A program made the translations under genes and the position numbers. A stretch of 47,803 bases of DNA from Streptomyces sp. BK340 (GTDB lineage: Bacteria > Actinomycetota > Actinomycetes > Streptomycetales > Streptomycetaceae): the NCBI RefSeq assembly GCF_007827595.1, contig NZ_VISR01000047.1, forward strand, positions 1-47,803. Direction: 5' to 3'. Shown piece after piece: positions 16,341 through 24,246 of this stretch. The notes under the pieces were generated by a model that was not told the origin of the DNA, made no database searches, and saw nothing but the letters and a program-made list of their open reading frames with translations. How positions within the stretch are numbered: the stretch's first letter is position 1; each line of letters opens with the position of its first letter.

Positions 16341-17099
16341 TCACTCGCCGGGCGGCTCCACGTCCACACCCGTGCACGCCAGCTTCCCGTCCACCTCGGC
16401 GCAGGCCTCCACGCCCTTGGGGGAGCGGACGGCGAGCATCGGGCTGGTGTCCTCGGCGGAGTTGTCCGCCGGATAGCTCGCCGACAGCACGTCCTGCCCA
16501 GCCCGCACCGAGACCTCCCGTGCCCTCGGTGTGCGCACCCGCACCTCCGACCACGCGGTGCCGCAGGCGGGGGAGTAGCGCAGCCGGACGTCGTAGTCGG
16601 TGCCGGACACCGTGCTCGTGGTCTGCGCGTCCCGGGCGCACACCGACGCGTCGGGCAACTGGCCCTGACAGGAGCGGGCGTGGCAGCGGGCTGCGGTCAG
16701 GAGGGGCTGTGCGGCGGGGGCGGGGGAACCCTGCCGGCCGGAGACGGTGACCGCGGCGACCACCGCTGCGGCCGTGGCGAGCAGCGCGAGCGCCGACAGC
16801 GGAAGCCATCGGGAGCGGGCCCGGCCCGCCTGCTCGGGCGGACTCGGTGCGGGTGGTTCCTCGGCCGCCTCCCACAGGGCCAGTACGGCTTCGGGATCGG
16901 CGCCGGCCAGCCGGCTCAGCGCCTCCACCGCGGCCCGTGGAGGCCGTTTGCCGCCGGTCAGATAGCGGTGCCAGGCCGACTTGCTGTACGGGGTGCGCGC
17001 GGCCAGTGCCGCCAGGCTCAGCCCAGTACCGTGCTTCAGTTCGCGCAGTCTCACCACCAGTGGCTCGTCCGGCTCGGCCGATCCTTGGGGATGCCGCAT
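16341..17099 (-). CDS. XRE helix-turn-helix protein with transmembrane segment and DUF2690 ectodomain
   Basis: 252 aa from ATG 17099, AGGGA 7 nt upstream. N-terminal HTH at about 15-70 (VVRLRELKHGTGLSLAALAA, RTPYSKSAWHRYLTGGKRPP), one membrane helix at about 97-118 (WLPLSALALLATAAAVVAAV), and an exported C-terminal domain with paired Cys (ARCHARSCQGQLPDASVCAR; SPACGTAWSEVRVRTPRARE) typical of DUF2690. The layout, DNA-binding inside and Cys-rich outside, is common in Streptomyces and suggests envelope signal sensing. No gene is co-transcribed. Confidence 0.88.
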   Translation of the reverse strand: MRHPQGSAEPDEPLVVRLRELKHGTGLSLAALAARTPYSKSAWHRYLTGGKRPPRAAVEALSRLAGADPEAVLALWEAAEEPPAPSPPEQAGRARSRWLPLSALALLATAAAVVAAVTVSGRQGSPAPAAQPLLTAARCHARSCQGQLPDASVCARDAQTTSTVSGTDYDVRLRYSPACGTAWSEVRVRTPRAREVSVRAGQDVLSASYPADNSAEDTSPMLAVRSPKGVEACAEVDGKLACTGVDVEPPGE

Positions 17100-17221
17100 C
17101 GTGCGTCCCTCGACTCCCATTCCGCTATGGGCGCTTTCGCCCCTGTTGTCGCAATGGCTTCCCAGGAGATCGGCATCCGCAACACCGGCCGAGGTATGAG
17201 GACGGTGAGGCATGTGCGCGC

Positions 17222-17264
17222 CGAAGGCCTGTTCGGGGGAAGGGGGTTCCCGAGCAGGCCTTCG
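17222..17264 (-). terminator. Stem-loop terminator after the SH3 gene
   Basis: CGAAGGCCTG with CGGG (17222-17237) pairs with CCCG and CAGGCCTTCG (17249-17264), giving 10 bp plus an inner stem. It is 30 bp past the stop of the SH3 gene at 17295. Confidence 0.7.
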
Positions 17265-17294
17265 ACGGTCAGGCGGTGCGTACGTGAGTGGTCG

Positions 17295-17834
17295 TCAGCA
17301 CCACGCGACGGAGCGCCCGGTGCGGACGTAGCGGGCGGAGACGTAGCCCCGGTGGTGCGGGAGGCGGTACCAGATGTGGTTGCCGTGCACCCAGGAGCCG
17401 TACGTCCTGCAGCTGAGCGTGAGCAGCCGGTTGGTGTGCCGGTGTCCGATCACGCGGTAGTAGGTGCCCGGGCCGGAGCGGACGTTCAGGCGGGCGCCGT
17501 GCGTGGAGACCCGGCCGAGGGCGGGCAGGGTGCGGCGGTACGACATGCCCTGCGCGACCGCCCGCGTCATGCCCATGGCGGCGAAGTGGTGCATGTGACG
17601 CGTGCGGTACCGACGGTGGTGGACGCGGCGGACGGTGCGCTTGGTGTGGTGGCGGCGGTGCTTGGTGTGGTGCGTGCGCTGCTTCGCGTGGTGGGCGGTG
17701 TGCTGGGCCGCGACAGTGGGCACCGGGCGCGGAGTGGCGGTCGTGCTCGCCGAGGCGGCCCCGGCCGCCGTGGGCAGGAGTGCGAGCACCGCGACCGTGG
17801 CCAGTACCCCGCTCTTGAGAGTCCGTCGGATCAT
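17295..17834 (-). CDS. Secreted His/Arg-rich protein with a C-terminal SH3b domain
   Basis: 179 aa from ATG 17834, with a perfect GGAGG 5 nt upstream. A Sec signal peptide (MIRRTLKSGVLATVAVLALL, cleavage near GAA-SAS) leads to a strongly basic low-complexity stretch rich in His, Arg, Thr (residues about 45-82) and then a bacterial SH3 domain (LGRVSTHGARLNVRSGPGTY, YRVIGHRHTNRLLTLSCRTY, SWVHGNHIWYRLPHHRGYVS, ARYV). SH3b domains bind peptidoglycan or cell-wall polymers. The His/Arg-rich linker could bind metal or polyanions; that is speculation. Monocistronic with its own terminator. Confidence 0.88.
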   Translation of the reverse strand: MIRRTLKSGVLATVAVLALLPTAAGAASASTTATPRPVPTVAAQHTAHHAKQRTHHTKHRRHHTKRTVRRVHHRRYRTRHMHHFAAMGMTRAVAQGMSYRRTLPALGRVSTHGARLNVRSGPGTYYRVIGHRHTNRLLTLSCRTYGSWVHGNHIWYRLPHHRGYVSARYVRTGRSVAWC

Positions 17835-18283
17835 GGAAACCTCCGGCTGTCGTTCTCGTGACCACGAAGCGTGATCACAACAGCCAGCCTTGCCGTGACG
17901 GGCCGTCAGGATGCCGTTCCCGCGTCCCCTGGGACGCCGGGGACGTCTCCGGGGACGGGCCACCGCCCCGTGCCCCGGCCCGTCCGGTCCTGTGCCGGGA
18001 GGTGTTCCACCGTCCTGCCCGTCCCGTGGACGTCCGGACGCCGGACCGGGCCCATGTGACGCGGACCGTGCAGCAGCCGCGGCGGCCCGGGTACGTCTCC
18101 CGGGCCCCCGACCCCGACGGCCGCGCGGCGACGGGGTGACGGCGGTGGCAGCGGCCGTTCCTCCCGGATCGACGGTCCCGGCCGTTCCTCCCGGAGCGGC
18201 CGCCCCATCTGTTCATCCCGAAGCAACGGCCCCAGGGTCTACCGTCGAGTAATATCCGGCGGCAGGACACCTGAGGAGGAGCC
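17835..18283. other. 449-bp intergenic region without a supportable gene
   Basis: Several short open frames exist on both strands but none has a start with a ribosome binding site and a recognisable family. A 27-bp period repeat is present at 18152-18195. TAATAT at 18250-18255 is an AT-rich -10-like hexamer about 28 bp before the GTG of the next gene, without a clear -35. Confidence 0.5.
18152..18195. repeat. Two copies of CGGCCGTTCCTCCCGGA
   Basis: An exact 17-bp sequence occurs at 18152-18168 and 18179-18195, a 27-bp period, in the non-coding stretch upstream of the DoxX-like gene. It may be a regulatory direct repeat or a simple duplication. Confidence 0.6.
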
Positions 18284-18664
18284 GTGCCCCGGTCCGAACG
18301 CTCACCCCTGCTGCTGGCCGGTCTGCTGGCCACGGTCGGGGTCGCCCACTTCGCCGCCCCGCGGCAGTTCGACGCCACGATTCCGAAGGTGCTGCCGGGC
18401 TCGCCCCGGGCATGGACGTACGGCAGCGGGGCCGTGGAGCTGGCGCTGGCGGCCGGGCTGGCATCGCCCCGTACCCGCGCCGCCGCCGCGAGGGCGGCCG
18501 CCGTCTTCTTCGTCGGGGTGTTCCCCGCCAACGTGAAGATGGCCGTCGACTGGCGGCACCGGACCGCACCGCAGCGGAACGCGGCGCTGGCCCGGCTGCC
18601 CCTCCAGGTGCCCCTCGTGCTGTGGGCCCGCAGCGTGGCAAGGAACGGAGAGGGACGGTCGTGA
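18284..18664 (+). CDS. Small DoxX-like integral membrane protein
   Basis: 126 aa from GTG 18284, with GAGGAGGAG 3-6 nt upstream. Four hydrophobic segments (about 8-25, 47-61, 66-84, 102-118), with GVAHFAAPRQFDATIPKVLP between the first two and FVGVFPANVKMAVDWR in the third, match the small DoxX-type membrane proteins of actinomycetes. Its stop overlaps the GTG of the peroxiredoxin (GTGA at 18661-18664), so they form one operon. DoxX proteins have been tied to membrane redox and oxidative-stress complexes, in keeping with the partner gene. Confidence 0.8.
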   Translation: MPRSERSPLLLAGLLATVGVAHFAAPRQFDATIPKVLPGSPRAWTYGSGAVELALAAGLASPRTRAAAARAAAVFFVGVFPANVKMAVDWRHRTAPQRNAALARLPLQVPLVLWARSVARNGEGRS

Positions 18665-19128
18665 GCGAGCGCATCGAGGTCGGGGACAAGGTCGAGGACT
18701 TCGCCCTGAAGGACGAGACCGGCACCACCCGGCGGCTCACCGAGCTGCTGGCCGAGGGCCCGGTGGTCCTCTTCTTCTATCCCGCCGCCCTGACGCCCGG
18801 CTGCACCGCCGAGGCCTGCCACTTCCGCGACCTCGCCGCGGAATTCGCCGCCGTCGGTGCCCACCCGGTCGGAATCAGTGGCGACAGCGTCGAACGGCAA
18901 CAGGAGTTCGCCGGCCGGCACACCCTCGGCATGCCGTTGCTCTCCGACGCCGACGGAGCGGTCCGCGAGCGGTTCGGGGTCAAGCGGGGCTTCACGCTCG
19001 CGCCCACCAAACGGGTCACCTTCGTCATCGCCGAGGACCGCTCGGTCCTGGAGATCGTCCGCAGCGAGCTGCGAATGAACACCCACGCCGACCGGGCCCT
19101 GTCCGTACTGCGTGCCCACAAGGGCTGA
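18661..19128 (+). CDS. Peroxiredoxin, Bcp/PrxQ type
   Basis: 155 aa from GTG 18661 in overlap with the DoxX-like gene. The AhpC/TSA fold is plain: VGDKVEDFALKDETGTTRRL, VVLFFYPAALTPGCTAEACH with peroxidatic C48 and resolving C53 five residues later (the PrxQ/Bcp spacing), FRDL, GISGDSVERQQEFA and LLSDADGAVRERFGVKRGFT. It reduces H2O2 and organic or lipid peroxides with thioredoxin as donor. Active-site Thr (TPGC) and the distant Arg (KRVTFVI region) appear intact. Confidence 0.93.
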   Translation: MSERIEVGDKVEDFALKDETGTTRRLTELLAEGPVVLFFYPAALTPGCTAEACHFRDLAAEFAAVGAHPVGISGDSVERQQEFAGRHTLGMPLLSDADGAVRERFGVKRGFTLAPTKRVTFVIAEDRSVLEIVRSELRMNTHADRALSVLRAHKG

Positions 19129-19182
19129 AGCGGGCCGCTGCCGCGCTTGATGCCCCGGAAGAATCGGATCATCCTTGGGCAT

Positions 19183-21522
19183 ATGGAGCGTGTCGCGGCC
19201 GCGGCGATCATCGATGCCCAGGGCAGGGTGGCGGGGTGGAGCGAGGGCGCACGACTGCTCACGGGCCGCACGGCGCAGGAGGTCGTCGGCCGGCCGGCGA
19301 CCGACCTGCTCGCCGAGGACGTTCCCTGTGGCGCCCTCGCCGCGCACGCCGGGACCCTCGCCCTGCGGCACCGTGACGGACACCGGGTCGAGCTGGCCCT
19401 GACCGGCTGTCCGGTCGTCGGCCCGGACGGCGCGCCCACCGGATACGTGGTCACCGTCGACCCGCCCGTCCCGGCCGGCGCCGCGCTGGCGGCCCAGGCC
19501 TTCCAGCAGGCCTCGATGTCCATGTCGGTCTTCGACCTCCGGCAGCGCTATCTGCGCGTCAACGACGCCGCCTGCCAGGTGATGGGCGTACCCGCGGAGG
19601 CGCTGGTCGGCCGGTTCTACCCGGAGACCGTGGCTGACTCCGAGCACAGCCGGGGGTTTCTGGGGCATCTGCGCGAGGTCGCCGATACCGGCCGGCCGCT
19701 GCGCTACGAGAGCTTCACCAGCGCCCCGGCCCTGAACCGCGAGCACGCCTGGAGTATCGAGATGTGGCCCCTGCGGGACCACTCCGGCGAGCCGACCGCC
19801 GTCGCCCTGTCGGCGTTCGACAGCAGCGATCAGTACTGGGCCCGCCGTCGGCTCGCCCTGCTGAACGAGGCGACCACCGCCATCGGCACCACCCTCGACG
19901 TGGTGCGCACCGCCGAGGAGATGGTCGAACTGCTGGTCCCGCAGTACGCCGACTTCGCCAGCGTCGACCTGCTCGACTGGGTCCTCGGCGCGGACGAGCC
20001 GCCGACGATCCCGGACGGCGGTGTCGAGCTGCGCCGCGTCGCCCACGGCTCCACCCGGGAAGGCAGCCCCGGTGCGGCCGTGAAGGTGGGCGACACGCAC
20101 GTCTACCAGCCGTCCGCGCCGCCCGCCCGGGCGCTGCGCGAGGGCCGTGCCGTGGTCGCCCACGCCGGTGAGCCCGATTTCGTCCAGTGGCTCGCCGAGC
20201 GCAACGAGCGTTCGCCCGACGGCCGCCCCTACCGGCAGGGCGTCCACTCCATGATCGCGGTGCCGCTCCGCGCCCGCGGCACCCGCCTGGGCGTGGCGGT
20301 GTGCATCCGGATGGCCCACCCGGACGACTACGGCCCCGACGACGCCGTCTTCGCCGAGGAGCTGGGCAGCCGCGCCGCCGTCTGCGTCGACAACGCCCGC
20401 CGCTTCGCGCGCGAACGCAGCACCGCCCACGCCCTCCAGCACAGCCTGCTGCCCAGGAGACTGCCCGGACAGGCCGCGGTCGACGTCGCCCACCGCTATC
20501 TGCCCTCCGGGTCGCTGGCCGGCATCGGCGGTGACTGGTTCGACGTGATCCCGCTCTCCGGCAGCCGGGTCGCGCTGGTCGTCGGCGACGTGGTCGGCCA
20601 CGGCATCCGGTCCTCGGCCACCATGGGCCGGCTGCGCACGGCCGTCCGCACCCTCGCCGATGTCGACCTGCCCCCGGACGAACTCCTCACCCACCTCGAC
20701 GACCTGGTCACCCACCTGGCCTCCGACGAAAGCGGTGAGGAGGTCGCCGAACTCGGCGCCACCTGCCTGTACGCCGTCTACGACCCCGTCTCCCGTCATC
20801 TGTGCATGGCGGCCGCCGGCCACCCGGCCCCCGCCGTCGTCCTGCCGGGAGACGTCCCCGAGTTCGTCCCCATGACCGCCGGACCGCCCCTCGGGGTCGG
20901 CGGGCTGCCCTTCGAGGCGACGGAACTCGAACTGCCCGAAGGCTCGGTCGTCGCCCTCTACACCGACGGACTGATCGAGGACCGCGACCGGGACTTCGAC
21001 CGCGCCACCGACGAACTGCGCCGCGCCCTCGGCGCACCCGCCGACTCCCTCGAGCAGCTCAGCGACAACGTCCTCAAGGCCGTCATGCCCGAACATCCCA
21101 CCGACGACGTCGCCCTCCTCATCGTCCGCACCCGCGCCCTCGGCGGCGACCGCGTGGCCACCTGGGACGTACCACCCGACCCGGCCCGTGTGGCCGGCTT
21201 CCGGCAGTCGGCCACCGAGCGACTGGCCGCCTGGGGACTGGAGGAGGCCGCGTTCGTCACCGAACTCGTCGTCAGCGAACTCGTCACCAACGCCATCCGC
21301 TACGGCGAACCGCCCATCAAACTGCGCCTGATCCGCGACCGCGCGCTCATCTGCGAGGTCTCCGACGGCAGTTCCACCTCGCCGCACCTGCGCCGGGCGC
21401 ACGCCTACGACGAGGGCGGCCGCGGACTGCTGCTGGTAGCCCAGCTCACCCAGCGCTGGGGCAGCCGGCAGACGGGCAGCGGCAAGACCATCTGGGCGGA
21501 ACAGCCCCTGCCCGAGGCCTGA
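19183..21522 (+). CDS. PAS-PAS-GAF-SpoIIE phosphatase-HATPase signalling protein
   Basis: 779 aa from ATG 19183; a longer frame starts at ATG 19150 (or TTG 19147) and neither has a good Shine-Dalgarno. Order of domains: PAS 1 (about 1-95, AAAIIDAQGRVAGWSEGARL), PAS 2 (about 100-210, QQASMSMSVFDLRQRYLRVN), GAF (about 230-395), PP2C/SpoIIE (about 410-640, with GGDWFDVIPL, VGDVVGHGIRSSATMGRLRT, YTDGLIEDR, TDDVALLIVR) and a C-terminal anti-sigma-type HATPase (about 650-775, ELVTNAIRYG N-box with Asn, CEVSDGS and GGRGLLLV). Such proteins combine phosphatase and kinase activity on STAS anti-anti-sigma factors to control SigB-type sigma factors. All metal-binding Asp positions look intact. Confidence 0.93.
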   Translation: MERVAAAAIIDAQGRVAGWSEGARLLTGRTAQEVVGRPATDLLAEDVPCGALAAHAGTLALRHRDGHRVELALTGCPVVGPDGAPTGYVVTVDPPVPAGAALAAQAFQQASMSMSVFDLRQRYLRVNDAACQVMGVPAEALVGRFYPETVADSEHSRGFLGHLREVADTGRPLRYESFTSAPALNREHAWSIEMWPLRDHSGEPTAVALSAFDSSDQYWARRRLALLNEATTAIGTTLDVVRTAEEMVELLVPQYADFASVDLLDWVLGADEPPTIPDGGVELRRVAHGSTREGSPGAAVKVGDTHVYQPSAPPARALREGRAVVAHAGEPDFVQWLAERNERSPDGRPYRQGVHSMIAVPLRARGTRLGVAVCIRMAHPDDYGPDDAVFAEELGSRAAVCVDNARRFARERSTAHALQHSLLPRRLPGQAAVDVAHRYLPSGSLAGIGGDWFDVIPLSGSRVALVVGDVVGHGIRSSATMGRLRTAVRTLADVDLPPDELLTHLDDLVTHLASDESGEEVAELGATCLYAVYDPVSRHLCMAAAGHPAPAVVLPGDVPEFVPMTAGPPLGVGGLPFEATELELPEGSVVALYTDGLIEDRDRDFDRATDELRRALGAPADSLEQLSDNVLKAVMPEHPTDDVALLIVRTRALGGDRVATWDVPPDPARVAGFRQSATERLAAWGLEEAAFVTELVVSELVTNAIRYGEPPIKLRLIRDRALICEVSDGSSTSPHLRRAHAYDEGGRGLLLVAQLTQRWGSRQTGSGKTIWAEQPLPEA

Positions 21523-21525
21523 TCA

Positions 21526-21543
21526 CCGGGCCGGGCGGCCCGG
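21526..21543. terminator. GC-rich stem-loop
   Basis: CCGGGCC (21526-21532), 4-nt loop, GGCCCGG (21537-21543), immediately after the PAS-SpoIIE stop at 21522. A likely terminator for that gene. Confidence 0.5.
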
Positions 21544-21602
21544 GTCCGGCGAGAACGGGGATCCGTGCGGCGGCGCGCGGAGCACGAACCCGGCGCCCAC
21601 GG

Positions 21603-22211
21603 TCACTCGCGGCCGTCGTCGGCGGCGACCTGGGCCAGGGTGCGCCCCGTGCGGACCGAGCGGGCCCTGCGGGGATCCGGGTGCCGTGCGCCTGCGCGCG
21701 GGCCGGTCGCTTGCGGACCAGCAGCCAGGCCTCCTCCTCGCCCTGGCCGGTGCGCAAGCGGGTGAGGGCGTACTCGCCGCGCAGCTTGGTTCCGTGCAGC
21801 CGGAAGGTGGCGTGCCCCTGCTCCAGCGACTCCGCGAAGTCCACCGGACGGCCCCGGCGGTCGTGGCTGAGCGGTCGTACGTCCCGTGGTCCCAGACGAT
21901 CACGGTGCCGCCGCCGTACTCACCCTGCGGGATCACGCCCTCGAAGTCCTCGTAGCCGGCGGATGGTCCTCGGTGGGCACGGCCAGCCGCTTGTCACCGG
22001 GGTCCGTCGAGGGCCCCCGGGGGACGGAACAGGACTTGAGCACGTCCCCGACCTGCAGCCGGAAGTCGAAGTGCATGCGGCGCGCGTCATGGATCTGCAC
22101 CACGAACCGGGGCCGCGCGGCCGCCGGGGCCGCCGCCTTCCCCGACGGCTCGCGGGTCCGCTCGAAGTCGCGCCTGCCACGGTAGGCGCGCAGCGGGTCC
22201 TCCGTCACCAC
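21603..22211 (-). pseudogene. LigD-type 3'-phosphoesterase (PE domain) gene broken by three frameshifts
   Basis: GTG 22211 (GGAAGGAG upstream) begins LRAYRGRRDFERTREPSG, then PRFVVQIHDARRMHFDFRLQ, CSVPRGPSTDPGDKRLAVPT and EDHP, the standard PE domain with its HDxxxxHxDxR metal site. Near 21955-21962 coding shifts frame to YEDFEGVIPQGEYGGGTVIV, near 21867-21876 to VDFAESLEQGHATFRLHGTK, and near 21670-21681 to RSVRTGRTLAQVAADDGRE with a natural stop at 21605-21603. Every segment is in the family order and each break is one or two bases. The gene would make about 200 aa if repaired. It would have cleaned 3' ends in NHEJ repair with an ATP-dependent ligase such as that at 11415-12401. Confidence 0.8.
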
Positions 22212-22265
22212 GGGCGGCTCCTTCCACGCGCGGGCCTCACGCCCGAGTACCCCGCTGCGACCCGC

Positions 22266-23129
22266 TCAGCCGGCCATGTCGTCCAGCTCCGCGACCGCGT
22301 CCTGCGGGAGGACCAGCGCGGCCGCGGCGATGTTCTCGCGCAGGTGGTCCGGGGACGACGTGCCGGGGATGAGGGCGATGTTCGGCGAGCGGTGCAGCAG
22401 CCAGGCCAGGGCGACCTGCTGCGGTACGGTGCCCAGCCGCGCGGCCACCTTCGACAGCGTCTCGGACTGCAACGGCGTGAACCCGCCCAGCGGGAAGTAG
22501 GGCACGAAGGCGATGTTCTGCGCCGCCGTACGCTCGACGAGCGGGTCGTCCTGCCGGTTGGCCAGGTTGTACAGGTTCTGCACCGTGACCACGGGCGCGA
22601 TCTGCTGTGCCTCGGCCAGCTGCGCGACGGACGCGGCGCTGAGCCCGAGGTGCCGGATCAGGCCCTGCTGCCGCATTTCCGCCAGGGCGCCGAACTGGTC
22701 GGCGATGGAGTCCTCGTTCGGGGTGTCCATGTCACCGAGCCGCAGATTGACCACGTGCAGCGTCTCCAGCCCCAGGTGGCGCAGGTTGTCGTGCACCTGC
22801 GCCTTCAGGTCCTCCGGATGCCGGGACACGGTCCAGCTGCCGTCGGCTCCCCGGCGCGCGCCGACCTTGGTCACGATGTGCAGCTCGTCCGGGTAGGGGC
22901 GCAGGGCCTCCCTGATGATCTCGTTGACGACCACGGGGCCGTAGAAGTCGGCGGTGTCGATGTGCGTGATGCCCGCCCCCACCGCCGCACGGAGCACCGC
23001 CACGGCCCGCGCCCGGTCCTTCGGCGGGCCGAACACATGCGGCCCGGCCAGCTGCATGGCGCCGTAGCCCATGCGGGTCAGGGTCAGACCGTCGGCCGGG
23101 GTGACGGTGCCGCCGAGCTGCGCAGTCAT
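22266..23129 (-). CDS. Aldo/keto reductase family oxidoreductase
   Basis: 287 aa from ATG 23129 with AGAGG 6 nt upstream. TIM-barrel AKR signatures: LTRMGYGAMQLAGPHVFGPP, THIDTADFYG (catalytic D58, Y63), TKVGARR (K88), TSSPDHLRENIAAAALVL (NADP-binding end). Where the catalytic His normally follows a VDLxxxH strand, this protein has HVVNLRLGD (N128), a change common in this particular streptomycete subgroup, so classic carbonyl reduction is not certain. It diverges from the XRE regulator at 23282, whose target it probably is. Confidence 0.9.
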   Translation of the reverse strand: MTAQLGGTVTPADGLTLTRMGYGAMQLAGPHVFGPPKDRARAVAVLRAAVGAGITHIDTADFYGPVVVNEIIREALRPYPDELHIVTKVGARRGADGSWTVSRHPEDLKAQVHDNLRHLGLETLHVVNLRLGDMDTPNEDSIADQFGALAEMRQQGLIRHLGLSAASVAQLAEAQQIAPVVTVQNLYNLANRQDDPLVERTAAQNIAFVPYFPLGGFTPLQSETLSKVAARLGTVPQQVALAWLLHRSPNIALIPGTSSPDHLRENIAAAALVLPQDAVAELDDMAG

Positions 23130-23235
23130 GTCGTACCTCTCGTGCTGTGCGGGGGAGGGCACCGGTAGGTCCGGTGTCCCGTCTCCACGGTGCGCCGAAC
23201 ACCCCCCGGGCGGCAGTGCCCCCGCGTTCCTGGGA

Positions 23236-23252
23236 GTGACAGGGACAGTCAC
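23236..23252. promoter_or_regulatory. Inverted repeat GTGAC-N7-GTCAC between akr and the XRE gene
   Basis: GTGAC (23236-23240) and GTCAC (23248-23252) are separated by 7 bp in the 152-bp divergent intergenic region, upstream of the XRE -10. This is a plausible operator for the regulator. Confidence 0.4.
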
Positions 23253-23269
23253 GGCCACCGGTACGGCCG

Positions 23270-23275
23270 TACGTT
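23270..23275 (+). promoter_or_regulatory. -10 hexamer TACGTT for leaderless XRE gene
   Basis: TACGTT ends exactly 6 nt before ATG 23282; no Shine-Dalgarno is present. Confidence 0.4.
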
Positions 23276-23281
23276 GGTGTC

Positions 23282-24157
23282 ATGGACGGTACGAACGCGC
23301 TCGGCGAGTTCCTGCGCGCCCGCCGGGCACGGGTCCGGCCCGAGGACGTGGGGCTGCCCGGCTCGGGCCTGCGCCGGGTGCCGGGGCTGCGCCGCGAGGA
23401 GGTCGCGATGCTCTCCGGCATCAGGTCCGACTACTACCTGCGCCACGAGCAGGGCCGCGACCGCAACCCGTCCGCGCAGGTCCTCGACGCCATCGCCCGG
23501 GTGCTGCGGCTGGACGCCGACGCCACCTCCTACCTGCTCGGCCTGGCCCAGGAACGGCCCACCGCTGCGCGGCCCCCGTCCCGCACCCGGGCCGCGCGGG
23601 GCCGGGAACCGGTGCCGGCCGGCCTGCTGCGGCTCATCGAGGGCTGGCCCCGCAACCCCGCCTACATCCAGAACAGGTACACCGACGTCCTCGCCGCCAA
23701 CGCGCTCGCCACGGCCCTCACCCCGAACTGCAGGCCCGGCGTCAACCTGCTGCGGGCCGTCCTCCTCGACCCCGCCGAGCGAGCACTGCGCCGGGACTGG
23801 GAGGACCTGACCGAGGAGGGCGTGGCCGCCCTGCGCACGTACGCCGGGCCCGACGCCGAGGACCCCCAGCTGCGCGACCTGGTCGGCGACCTGTCCCTGC
23901 GCAGCGAACGCTTCCGCATGCTCTGGGCCCGGCACGACGTACGGCTTCGGCGCGGCCGGGTCAGCCACCTGAGCCACCCGCAGGTCGGCGACCTGGACCT
24001 GCACTCGAACAAACTCTCCGTGGACGGCACCGACGGACTCACCCTGGTCGTCTTCCACGCCGAGCCCGGCAGCCGCAGTGCCGAACTCCTCGACATCCTC
24101 GGCAGCCTCACCGCACCCCACGCGGGCGCCCGGACCGAGCGCGTCGAGGAGCAGTAG
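23282..24157 (+). CDS. XRE-family regulator with MmyB-like ligand-binding domain
   Basis: 291 aa from ATG 23282. HTH at about 8-75 (LGEFLRARRARVRPEDVGLP, RRVPGLRREEVAMLSGIRSD, YYLRHEQGRDRNPSAQVLDA) and a C-terminal MmyB-type domain (RLIEGWPRNPAYIQNRYTDV, LAANALATAL; RDLVGDLSLRSERFRMLWAR, HDV; VSHLSHPQVGDLDLHSNKLS). MmyB domains bind small fatty-acid-like or hydrophobic ligands. In streptomycetes these regulators usually repress or activate the neighbouring divergent short-chain or aldo/keto reductase, which is the case here (gene at 22266). Confidence 0.92.
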   Translation: MDGTNALGEFLRARRARVRPEDVGLPGSGLRRVPGLRREEVAMLSGIRSDYYLRHEQGRDRNPSAQVLDAIARVLRLDADATSYLLGLAQERPTAARPPSRTRAARGREPVPAGLLRLIEGWPRNPAYIQNRYTDVLAANALATALTPNCRPGVNLLRAVLLDPAERALRRDWEDLTEEGVAALRTYAGPDAEDPQLRDLVGDLSLRSERFRMLWARHDVRLRRGRVSHLSHPQVGDLDLHSNKLSVDGTDGLTLVVFHAEPGSRSAELLDILGSLTAPHAGARTERVEEQ

Positions 24158-24246
24158 ACCGGCGGCGCGGCACCGGAGTTCGCGGTCCGGGGGCACACGG
24201 TGTCACGATCTCCGTGGAGCCGGTTCGGACGACCATCGGAGCGCAC

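Noticed and set aside
17906..18226. 106-codon minus frame (MLRDEQMGRPLREERPGP...) in the 17.9-18.2 kb gap
   Set aside because: No ribosome binding site, no family, Pro/Gly/Arg-rich; its apparent internal repeat is just the 27-bp DNA duplication.
17875..21402. 1175-codon minus-strand frame opposite peroxiredoxin and PAS-SpoIIE genes
   Set aside because: Mirror frame of well-supported genes; no recognisable domain.
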